A DNA stretch of 64,000 nt from an uncultured Oscillospiraceae bacterium (GTDB taxonomy: Bacteria; Bacillota; Clostridia; Oscillospirales; Acutalibacteraceae). Made by a program: the position numbers and the translations under genes. The stretch lies in NCBI GenBank assembly GCA_900544715.1, contig UQWL01000002.1, forward strand, positions 186,001 through 250,000, written 5' to 3'. The notes below the pieces were generated by a model, which was not told the origin of the DNA, ran no database searches, and saw only the letters and a program-made list of their open reading frames with translations. Below, piece after piece: positions 41,970 to 49,254 of the stretch; position 1 is the first letter of the stretch; each line of letters begins with the position of its first letter.

Positions 41970-43349
41970 TCATTCTTCCTGCTGTGCAAGCGCGGCTTTC
42001 ATCATAATCGCGCATTCCAACCGTTTTTGCTCAAGCGCGCAGGAGAGCTTATGGGGTTTGAGAATTGCTCCGGCATATTGAAGATTATTGGCATTGCAAC
42101 CGCCACTGCAATAGAATTTTGCCCAGCAGGTGCGGCATTCCGGCTTTTCATACACGTTGGTTTTGGAAAAAAGCTGCTTTTTTTCCTGATCCAGTGAGCC
42201 GTCCAAGACGCTTCCCATCTTCCACTCATCCATCCCAACAAACTGATGGCAAGGATAAATATCACCCTCCGGCGTGACGGCAACATATTCATTGCCGCAG
42301 CTGCATCCACGCAGCCGTTTGATCGCGCAGGGGCCCTGATCAAGATCCAGCATAAAGTGGAAAAAGTTGAACGCGTCCCCTCCCCTTTTTCTGTGGATAA
42401 TTTCTTTTGCGAGATTTTCATATTCCTCACAAATGCGAGGAAGATCCTCTTCCGTCAGGGCAACAGGCAAAAGCGCCGGATCTGCTACCACAGGCTCGAT
42501 TGAAATCTGATCGAATCCTAACTCCCGCATATGGATAACGTCTTTTGTAAAGTCCAAATTTTCTTTCGTGAACGTACCACGGACATAGTATTGGTCAAAT
42601 TTCCCGTTGCGGCGTTTTTCCACGAGCCGCTGGTATTTTGGCACAATTGCATCATAGCTGCCGCTGCCGTCTACGCGGAAACGCAGCGAGTCATTAATCT
42701 CCTTGCGCCCATCAATCGAGAGAACCACATTAGACATTTCACGGTTGATGTAGTCGATTTTGTCATCTGTCAGGAGCAGGCCGTTGGTGGTGATCGTGAA
42801 TCGGAAATTCTTGTGGTGCTCCTTTTCGATCGAGCGTGCATACGCTACCACTTGTTTAACAACCTCAAAATTCATCAACGGCTCGCCGCCGAAGAAATCC
42901 AGCTCCAAATTATGGCGATTTGCCGAGTGCTCGATCAAAAAGTCAATCGCCGCCTTGCCCACTTCAAAGGGCATCAGCTTGCGGCCATGGCCAAAATCGC
43001 CCTGTGCGGCAAAGCAATAGCTGCACCGCAGGTTACAGTCATGAGCAATGTTCAGGCACATGGATTTTACGGGCGCGGGGCCCATCTGCGCCGCAAAGGG
43101 CGCATAATCATCAGCGGAAAACAAAAATCCATTTTGGTAGAGGGTGTAAAGCTCTGCATAGGCCTCTTGAATTTCCGCATCGCTGTATGTACCGCGTAAC
43201 CGCCCGGCAATTTCCTGTGGGCAATCGGCCGACAAAGGCGCTTCCAGCCCATCGAGCAGCTCATAGGAAAGCCGGTCTACTACATGGACTGCCCCGCTGT
43301 TGACATCGAGCACAATATAAAAACCGTTGAGATAAAATTTATGAATCAT
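41970..43349 (-). CDS. scfB: SCIFF peptide maturase (radical SAM, SPASM)
   Basis: 459 residues. It forms thioether cross-links in SCIFF (a ranthipeptide). N-terminal precursor-binding RRE-like region; radical SAM cluster C105-xxx-C109-xx-C112 in CNLRCSYCFAA; LDFFGGEPLMNF; SPASM cysteines in GPCAIKRLRGCSCGNE, GDIYPCHQF and PECRTCWAKFYCSGGC for auxiliary clusters. Located 106 bases after the scfA stop on the same strand, with a hairpin between. Confidence 0.95.
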   Translation of the reverse strand: MIHKFYLNGFYIVLDVNSGAVHVVDRLSYELLDGLEAPLSADCPQEIAGRLRGTYSDAEIQEAYAELYTLYQNGFLFSADDYAPFAAQMGPAPVKSMCLNIAHDCNLRCSYCFAAQGDFGHGRKLMPFEVGKAAIDFLIEHSANRHNLELDFFGGEPLMNFEVVKQVVAYARSIEKEHHKNFRFTITTNGLLLTDDKIDYINREMSNVVLSIDGRKEINDSLRFRVDGSGSYDAIVPKYQRLVEKRRNGKFDQYYVRGTFTKENLDFTKDVIHMRELGFDQISIEPVVADPALLPVALTEEDLPRICEEYENLAKEIIHRKRGGDAFNFFHFMLDLDQGPCAIKRLRGCSCGNEYVAVTPEGDIYPCHQFVGMDEWKMGSVLDGSLDQEKKQLFSKTNVYEKPECRTCWAKFYCSGGCNANNLQYAGAILKPHKLSCALEQKRLECAIMMKAALAQQEE

Positions 43350-43400
43350 TCCTGGATTATCCTTTCCGCACCGCTCTGTATCAGCATTTTACGGCATGAA

Positions 43401-43432
43401 AAATTAAGGGACAGTCCCCTGCCCCTTAATTT
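43401..43432 (-). terminator. Attenuator-like hairpin between SCIFF and its maturase
   Basis: AAATTAAGGG and CCCTTAATTT form a 10-bp stem; on the minus strand the stem runs into a TTTTTC tract. It would let most transcripts stop after scfA and fewer reach scfB. Confidence 0.65.
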
Positions 43433-43454
43433 GAAGCCGATTTGATTGGAGTAC

Positions 43455-43592
43455 TTATTTCTCGCACTTCTGGTTGGCAACCGTGCAGGATGTTTTGCAG
43501 GCGGACTGGCAGGACGCCTGACATTCGCCGCAACCGCCTTTGGCAGCGCTCTTCTTCAAATTCGCCTGATTTAACGTTACGATATGTTTCAT
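43455..43592 (-). CDS. scfA: SCIFF ribosomally made peptide precursor
   Basis: 45 residues with six cysteines, all in the last 25: GGCGECQASCQSACKTSCTV and a final C-E-K. This is the six-cysteines-in-forty-five-residues peptide, nearly universal in Clostridia and always by its maturase; the function of the product is unknown. The leader is KHIVTLNQANLKKSAAKGG. GGAGG sits eight bases before the ATG at 43592. A longer frame overlapping on the same strand is out of phase and not real. Confidence 0.95.
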   Translation of the reverse strand: MKHIVTLNQANLKKSAAKGGCGECQASCQSACKTSCTVANQKCEK

Positions 43593-43626
43593 CACAATAT
43601 CCTCCTACTGATCTGATGATGCTAAA

Positions 43627-43655
43627 ATTATAGCACACTTATCTCTGCTTTTCAA
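43627..43655 (-). promoter_or_regulatory. Promoter of scfA
   Basis: On the minus strand TTGAAA (43655-43650), 17 bases, TATAAT (43632-43627), about 35 bases before scfA. Confidence 0.8.
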
Positions 43656-43667
43656 TCTATAATATTG

Positions 43668-43802
43668 GGAAAATTTAGCCTGTATTGGGTGCCGTAAACC
43701 GGTTATCCTATTGGCAGCGGAACAGGATATAAAGGAATGCGTTTGCTGTCCTTCTCCGCAAGCCGTTTATGCGGGGAAGCCCAGCATAAACGGTGTTTTT
43801 TT
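43668..43802 (+). ncRNA. Candidate small RNA divergent from scfA
   Basis: A perfect TATAAT lies on the plus strand at 43658-43663, and a strong terminator with seven T ends at 43802 (CCGTTTATGC/GCATAAACGG, 43763-43793). No gene lies between them or downstream on this strand. Inside, TTATCCT pairs with AGGATATAA, and CTTCTCCGCA (43751-43760) can pair with TGCGGGGAAG (43770-43779) in place of the terminator stem. This fits a structured RNA of about 130 bases; I could not match it to 6S, SRP or other known RNAs. The -35 region is weak. Confidence 0.5.
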
Positions 43803-43826
43803 GTGATGGAAACGCTGCGGCGAAGC

Positions 43827-44330
43827 TTAAAGATACTTAAACAAATAGATTTGCGGCATGTCGTTTTTCCCGTTTACACAAGGGTGGCAGCCAACGGGCG
43901 TAAAGCCATAACGAATATAAAACAACAAAGCCCGTCTGTCATCCGGATCGTCGGGCGTATCGGTATACAGACACTCTGCCCCGCGGTTGCGTAGATACTC
44001 CTCCGCTTCTTTGCAAAGCATAGTTCCATAGCCTTTGCTTCTGTATTTCTCCTTTACCTCGAACATGGCAATCGTCGCCTTTTTTCCAAAACAATCCACA
44101 TTTTCAAGGCCTAGATCATGCAGCAGGTAGATGAAGCCAATCGGTTCATCCTCGTCAGAATAAAGGCAAAGTGCCTGCCCGCCGCAGAGATAAAGCGATT
44201 TTATATAATTTTTCAGCCACTTCACATGCTGCGGATTCTTTTCATCATAGTGATCACCGCACTGTACTTCAGAAATCTCAAATAAAAAGGTGCTATAAAA
44301 CATATCTTCCTCTAAAAATCGAAATTTCAT
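43827..44330 (-). CDS. GNAT-family N-acetyltransferase
   Basis: 167 residues. FEVKEKYRSKGYGTMLCKEAEEYL contains the acetyl-CoA loop (R/K-x-x-G-x-G; here RSKGYGT), and LLFYIRYGFTPVG is the end of the fold. It transfers acetyl from acetyl-CoA to an unidentified amine. The tail is Cys- and Pro-containing (GCHPCVNGKND). GGAAAGTAG precedes the ATG. Single gene. Confidence 0.8.
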   Translation of the reverse strand: MKFRFLEEDMFYSTFLFEISEVQCGDHYDEKNPQHVKWLKNYIKSLYLCGGQALCLYSDEDEPIGFIYLLHDLGLENVDCFGKKATIAMFEVKEKYRSKGYGTMLCKEAEEYLRNRGAECLYTDTPDDPDDRRALLFYIRYGFTPVGCHPCVNGKNDMPQIYLFKYL

Positions 44331-44530
44331 TCCTACTTTCCCTTTCCTTAACTTTGGAATGCTTTTTATTGGTTTTGCTTGTTTTGAAACAGAATATGTA
44401 AATTATTATAGAATAATCTAACGAAAAATCAACTGATAAACTGAATATAATTTTATTTATTCATAAACAAGTCACAGAATTATGTTATGATTATAAACAG
44501 AATTTTATGGATACCACCAAGGAGGCAATT

Positions 44531-45619
44531 ATGAGCTGGCAAGAAGAACTGAAAAATAACGTAACAACAATTGAGGAGCTTGCAAAATATATTCCTTTCG
44601 AAAGCTCTGAGATTGAAAAATTAGAGTCCATTGTCAAAGACTTCCCGATGTCCATCCCCCGTTATTATCTTTCCCTGATCGATCCAAACGATCCGAATGA
44701 CCCCATTCGCAAAATGAGCCTTCCGGCGTTGGAAGAGCTCGATGATGCGGGCATGTGGGATACCAGCGGTGAAGCGAGCAACACCAAAACAGAGGGCCTA
44801 CAACATAAATATAGGCAAACTTCCCTGATCCTTTCCACCAGCAAATGCGCGATGTACTGCCGCCACTGCTTCCGCAAACGTTTGGTCGGTACCTCCGATG
44901 AGGAAGTGGCAAAGACGTTTGCCCCGATCCTCGCTTATATCAAGGTGCATCCGGAGATCAACAATGTATTGATTTCCGGCGGGGATTCCTTCTTGAATAA
45001 TAATCAGGTCATTGCTTACTATCTGAAAGAACTCTCTGTGGTGGATCACCTTGATTTTATCCGCTTTGGCACGCGAATTCCGGTAACACTCCCCTCCCGC
45101 ATCACGGAAGACCCGGAGCTGTTGGAAATCCTACAGGAGTATGGGCAGAAAAAGACGATCTATGTTACAACACAGTTTAACCATGCAAAGGAGTTGACGC
45201 CGAAGGCGATCGCTTCGATTGATGCGCTTTTGAAAGCTGGCGTCATTGTCAATAACCAAACAGTCCTTTTGCGCGGTATCAACGACGATCCGGATACGCT
45301 TGCAGATCTCTTTAATTCCCTGATCCGCAATCGCGTGATTCCCTATTACATCTTCCAATGCAGGCCGGTAACCCATGTGAAAACGCAGTTTCAGGTGCCG
45401 CTTGCAGAGGGCGTTCAAATCGTGGACCAGGCAAAAGCAAAGTGTAATGGCTTTAGCAAGCGCATCCGCTATGCGATGTCCCACGAAACCGGCAAGATTG
45501 AAATCCTCGGCATGCTGAATGACAAAGAGATGCTCTTTAAATACCATCAGGCAAAGGATCCCAAAAACAACAGCCGCATCTTTACCGTTGCTTTGGAGAA
45601 TGGTCAGGCCTGGCTTTAA
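44531..45619 (+). CDS. KamA-family radical SAM protein (lysine 2,3-aminomutase-like)
   Basis: 362 residues. Cluster motif C106-xxx-C110-xx-C113 in CAMYCRHCFRKRL, as in lysine 2,3-aminomutase. LISGGDSFL, IRFGTRIPVTLPSRI and YVTTQFNHAKELT align with KamA/EpmB. It is shorter than classic KamA (about 416), missing much of the C-terminal multimer and zinc region, so the substrate may be a different amino acid or a protein lysine. AAGGAGG lies six bases before ATG 44531; an ATG at 44507 is not needed. Followed by two terminators. Confidence 0.85.
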   Translation: MSWQEELKNNVTTIEELAKYIPFESSEIEKLESIVKDFPMSIPRYYLSLIDPNDPNDPIRKMSLPALEELDDAGMWDTSGEASNTKTEGLQHKYRQTSLILSTSKCAMYCRHCFRKRLVGTSDEEVAKTFAPILAYIKVHPEINNVLISGGDSFLNNNQVIAYYLKELSVVDHLDFIRFGTRIPVTLPSRITEDPELLEILQEYGQKKTIYVTTQFNHAKELTPKAIASIDALLKAGVIVNNQTVLLRGINDDPDTLADLFNSLIRNRVIPYYIFQCRPVTHVKTQFQVPLAEGVQIVDQAKAKCNGFSKRIRYAMSHETGKIEILGMLNDKEMLFKYHQAKDPKNNSRIFTVALENGQAWL

Positions 45620-45645
45620 AAGAAAAACTTTATGCAACTTACGCT

Positions 45646-45676
45646 GTGGGTATTGCAAAATGCAATACCCACTTTT
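45646..45676 (+). terminator. Terminator after the KamA-like gene
   Basis: GTGGGTATTGC and GCAATACCCAC form a perfect 11-bp stem, followed by TTTT. Confidence 0.7.
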
Positions 45677-45688
45677 AAAATAAGACGA

Positions 45689-45732
45689 AACGCACCGAAG
45701 AGACGATTCATCCGCTTCGGTGCGTTCTTTTT
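45689..45732. terminator. Second, probably bidirectional terminator (ileS end)
   Basis: AACGCACCGAAG and CTTCGGTGCGTT form a 12-bp stem followed on the plus strand by CTTTTT. The ileS stop is four bases away on the minus strand. Confidence 0.7.
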
Positions 45733-45735
45733 GGG

Positions 45736-48700
45736 CTATTCAGCTTTTAATACTGCAATCGTCACGGAATCAGAGCCAATCTCGATCTCTTTTGTCAGGT
45801 CAGCCTGTGCCATAGGGACGAACATCAGTTCATCAGCAAGTAGCTCCGCCGCAATATGAGATTGCTGTGCAGCCAAAGCCTCCGAAAGGAAGGCGCTGCC
45901 TGTTACAATCGCCGCCTTGATGTGCTGCTCCACCTGATAACCTGCCTCCTTGCGCAGAAGCTGGCACTGGCGGATGATATCGCGCACGGCGCCTTCTGCA
46001 CGCAAAGCATCGGTCAAAACGGTGTCGAGGGCAATCACCACGCCCTCCCCGCATTCGGCGGAAACGATCCCTGCCTTGGTTTTCGACTGGCGGACAAAGA
46101 GCGCTGCATCAAATGTGCCTTTCCAGCCCGGCACAGCGATTTGCTCATCCGCATCGAAGGCCTTCACCATGATCTGCATCTCCTCAGCAGAGAGCGCCTC
46201 AAGGGATTGTTTCATTTTATTGACATTTTGCTTGAGCACCGCGCCGGCAGCCTTGAAATTGACGCCTAGATAAGCGTCCTCCAACAGGTTGAAATCCTGG
46301 ATATACACGATTTCTTTCACGTTGAGTTCATCCAGCACATTCTTTTCGAATACGCGGATTTGATTGGCAACAGCCTCCTCGCAGCAAATATAGAGCTTTT
46401 GAAGCGGTTGGCGCACCTTGAGCTGCTGTTCATTGCGCAGGCGCATGGCTGTGGCAATCACTGCGCGGGCGCGCTCTGTCTGCTCGATTACGCCGTCATC
46501 TGCAATCCCTTCCAGTGGCTGCGGCCAATCGCTCAAATGCACGCTGATGGGAGTGTTCGGCATCACTTTACGGGTCAGCTCCTGCCAGATATGCTCTGTC
46601 ATAAACGGGATGATTGGGGACATCACCTGTACGCAGGTATTCAGTGCGTAAAAGAGCGTCCAATAGGCCACCATTTTATCATCCGCGTCCTCTGTTTTCC
46701 AGAAACGGCGGCGGTTGGTGCGGATATACCAGTTGGAGATATCGTCTACAAACACTTCAAAATCCTTCACGAGCAGGTAGGTCTTATAATCATCCATGAC
46801 CTCTGTCGCCCGCTTGATAAAGGCGTTGGTGCGCAGCACCAGCCAGCGGTCCGTCGGCGTAAGTTTGCTGAAATCAGGTTGATAGCCCTCTAAAACAGGC
46901 TTGTCAATCTGTGCATAGGTGTTGAAGAAGGTGAAAATATTCCAGAAGGATAACAGCTTGCGGCGCGCCTCGTCGCCCAGATTGTAGCCAAAGCGAACAT
47001 CGTTCGCTACCGGCGCACCCGCATACATATAGCGGATCGTATCCGCGCCGATCTTCTCCGCGGCCTCGTCAAATTTAATCATGAATCCGGTTTTGGAGAA
47101 CTTGGAGCCATCCTCTGAAACCACGGTATTGTAAGAAAGCACGCGGTCATACGGCGCGCGATCCTCTAAAACAACGCTCATAAAGAGCATGGAATAGAAC
47201 CACAGGCGCACCTGCTCGCGCATCTCCGTAATCCATTCTGCCGGGTAGTTTTTGCGCCATGCCTCTTTGTCGTCAAAATAGCCGAGCGTGGAGAACGGGA
47301 CAATGCCTGCATCCAGCCACACGTCGCCGATTTCACTGATGCGGGAAACCTCATGGCCGCATTCCGGGCATTTGATTTTGATCTCGTCAATCCACGGCCG
47401 ATGCATCTCCGGCAGCGCGTCCACTTTTGCCGGGTCGGTGCTCAGCTTCTTCAATTCCTCCTTGGAGCCGACCACGGTCAGATGGCCGCAATGCTCACAG
47501 GGGTAGAATGGCAGCGGCATTCCATAATACCGCTTACGGGAAATATTCCAGTCGCCCATATTATTGAGCCAGTCCTGCATTCTCTTTCCATTGGATGCGG
47601 GCTCCCATTTGACCTTTTCGGCAGCGGCGATCAGGCGGGGCTTGAGCTCTTCCGTGCGGATGTACCAGGCGGGCACCAGGCGGAAAATCACCTCAGATTT
47701 GCACCGCCAGCAAACCGGGTAGCTGTGCTCATATTCCATCACTTTATAAAGCTTACCGGCTTCCTCCAGCTTTTGGAACACCTCATCTGCAATATCATGG
47801 CTGTTTTTGCCTGTCATCCAGCCGAATTTGTCGAGGAATAGCCCCGTGTCGTCTACCGGCATGATCTGTGCAAGGCCGAGCCGGAGGCCAAGCTCATAGT
47901 CTTCTACGCCGCACCCGGGCGCAATGTGGACGATACCAGTGCCTTCGTCTGCCGCAACATCCTCCCATGCGACGATGGAATGATCGACCCCCTGCTGCGC
48001 CTCGAACTCCGGGAAGCAGGTTTCAAACCTCAGGCCGACCAGTTCATCGCCCTTGAATGCGCGCAAAACTTCCACTTTGTCGTCGCCCAGATATTTGATC
48101 GCATTTTTTGCCAGCACGATCGGCTGATCGTCGCTTTTCACTTTCACTTCCACATAATCGATCTCCGGATTGACGGCGAGGGAAACATTGGCGGAAAGGG
48201 TCCACGGTGTTGTCGTCCAGGCAAGCATCTTGAAATCGCGATCGACGACCGGCAGCTTGAAGAAAACGGACTTATGCTTCATCATCTTATAAGAGCCGGT
48301 CATTTCATGCTCAGAGAGTGAAGTGCCGCACCGCGGGCACCACGGCATGGGCTTATATTCGCGCTCAATCCAGCCGTGCTCGTGGCAGGTTCTTAAAAAA
48401 TGCCAGATACCGCCAATGTTTTTATCCGTATGCGTGAAGTAGGAGTTTTCCCAATCCATCCATTGGCCCAATCGTTTGGATTGCTCCGTGATAATGCCGG
48501 AAAACCGCTGAACACGCTCCACGCACTTGCGCGTGAACTTGTCCATCCCGTAAGCTTCAATGTCTTTTTTCGTCTGGAAGCCGAGCTCTTTTTCCACTTC
48601 CACCTCAACCCACAGCCCTTGTGCGTCGAAACCGTTTTGATAGCGGCAATCATAGCCTTGCATGCCTTTATAGCGGATGAACGTATCCTTCAGCGTCCGG

Positions 48701-48876
48701 CCCCAGGCATGATGGATCCCCATAGGATTATTCGCAGTAATCGGCCCGTCAAGAAAACGGAACATTTCATGCCCATGGTTTTTTTCACGCAGCTTGTTGA
48801 AGCAATCATTCTCCTCCCAAAACCGCATGACGCTGTGCTCCAGATCGACGAAGCTGTTTTTTTCTGACTCTGCCAA
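45736..48876 (-). CDS. ileS: Isoleucyl-tRNA synthetase
   Basis: 1046 residues from TTG 48876, which follows GGAGGGCTTACA; the open frame continues upstream but is not gene. Charges tRNA-Ile and edits misattached valine. HIGH region is PMGIHHAWGR, unlike the HYGHA of common bacterial IleS; KMSKS is KFSKTG. TTPWTLSANVSLAV and GTGIVHIAPGCGVEDYE belong to the editing domain. The length and motifs suggest the eukaryotic-like (type 2) IleS class, often less sensitive to mupirocin; that property is inferred from the class. No T-box was seen upstream. Confidence 0.93.
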   Translation of the reverse strand: MAESEKNSFVDLEHSVMRFWEENDCFNKLREKNHGHEMFRFLDGPITANNPMGIHHAWGRTLKDTFIRYKGMQGYDCRYQNGFDAQGLWVEVEVEKELGFQTKKDIEAYGMDKFTRKCVERVQRFSGIITEQSKRLGQWMDWENSYFTHTDKNIGGIWHFLRTCHEHGWIEREYKPMPWCPRCGTSLSEHEMTGSYKMMKHKSVFFKLPVVDRDFKMLAWTTTPWTLSANVSLAVNPEIDYVEVKVKSDDQPIVLAKNAIKYLGDDKVEVLRAFKGDELVGLRFETCFPEFEAQQGVDHSIVAWEDVAADEGTGIVHIAPGCGVEDYELGLRLGLAQIMPVDDTGLFLDKFGWMTGKNSHDIADEVFQKLEEAGKLYKVMEYEHSYPVCWRCKSEVIFRLVPAWYIRTEELKPRLIAAAEKVKWEPASNGKRMQDWLNNMGDWNISRKRYYGMPLPFYPCEHCGHLTVVGSKEELKKLSTDPAKVDALPEMHRPWIDEIKIKCPECGHEVSRISEIGDVWLDAGIVPFSTLGYFDDKEAWRKNYPAEWITEMREQVRLWFYSMLFMSVVLEDRAPYDRVLSYNTVVSEDGSKFSKTGFMIKFDEAAEKIGADTIRYMYAGAPVANDVRFGYNLGDEARRKLLSFWNIFTFFNTYAQIDKPVLEGYQPDFSKLTPTDRWLVLRTNAFIKRATEVMDDYKTYLLVKDFEVFVDDISNWYIRTNRRRFWKTEDADDKMVAYWTLFYALNTCVQVMSPIIPFMTEHIWQELTRKVMPNTPISVHLSDWPQPLEGIADDGVIEQTERARAVIATAMRLRNEQQLKVRQPLQKLYICCEEAVANQIRVFEKNVLDELNVKEIVYIQDFNLLEDAYLGVNFKAAGAVLKQNVNKMKQSLEALSAEEMQIMVKAFDADEQIAVPGWKGTFDAALFVRQSKTKAGIVSAECGEGVVIALDTVLTDALRAEGAVRDIIRQCQLLRKEAGYQVEQHIKAAIVTGSAFLSEALAAQQSHIAAELLADELMFVPMAQADLTKEIEIGSDSVTIAVLKAE

Positions 48877-48936
48877 TGTAAGCCCTCCAGTATAGTGAAA
48901 ATACGATTGCAAATGCAACAAAGTATAAACAATATA

Positions 48937-48965
48937 ATTATACACATGCAAAATGCACATTGCAA
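48937..48965 (-). promoter_or_regulatory. Promoter of ileS
   Basis: On the minus strand TTGCAA (48965-48960), 17 bases, TATAAT (48942-48937), some 60 bases before the TTG start. Confidence 0.75.
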
Positions 48966-49124
48966 GTGCTCCGGCAAGCCGTTCCCTGATTTTATTGCTT
49001 TTTTCGGGTACTGGCAGGCGTGGAATGCTGCCTGGATTGCAGGGTATGGATTTGAACGGATACTTGTAGGGAATGGAAATGCGCTCCAATTTTATGAATT
49101 TATCATAAATCTTTCTTATTTTAT

Positions 49125-49153
49125 TTGACCTGTTTCCTTTGATATGCTAGGAT
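49125..49153 (+). promoter_or_regulatory. Promoter of the NPGTG protein gene
   Basis: TTGACC (49125-49130), 17 bases, TAGGAT (49148-49153), about 100 bases before the gene. Confidence 0.45.
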
Positions 49154-49254
49154 GAGGTCACCGATGAAATGGGAGGAGGTGCAGCAGCAAGGCAGCTTTG
49201 TTTTTGACACAACATTCAAATTCTTGTGAATAGAAAGATACAGGAGGAAGAACC

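Noticed and set aside
43426..43638. 70-codon minus-strand frame over scfA
   Set aside because: Out of phase with the true SCIFF peptide, which has the ribosome site and the six-cysteine pattern.
46360..46893. Plus-strand frame inside ileS
   Set aside because: Antisense shadow of ileS.
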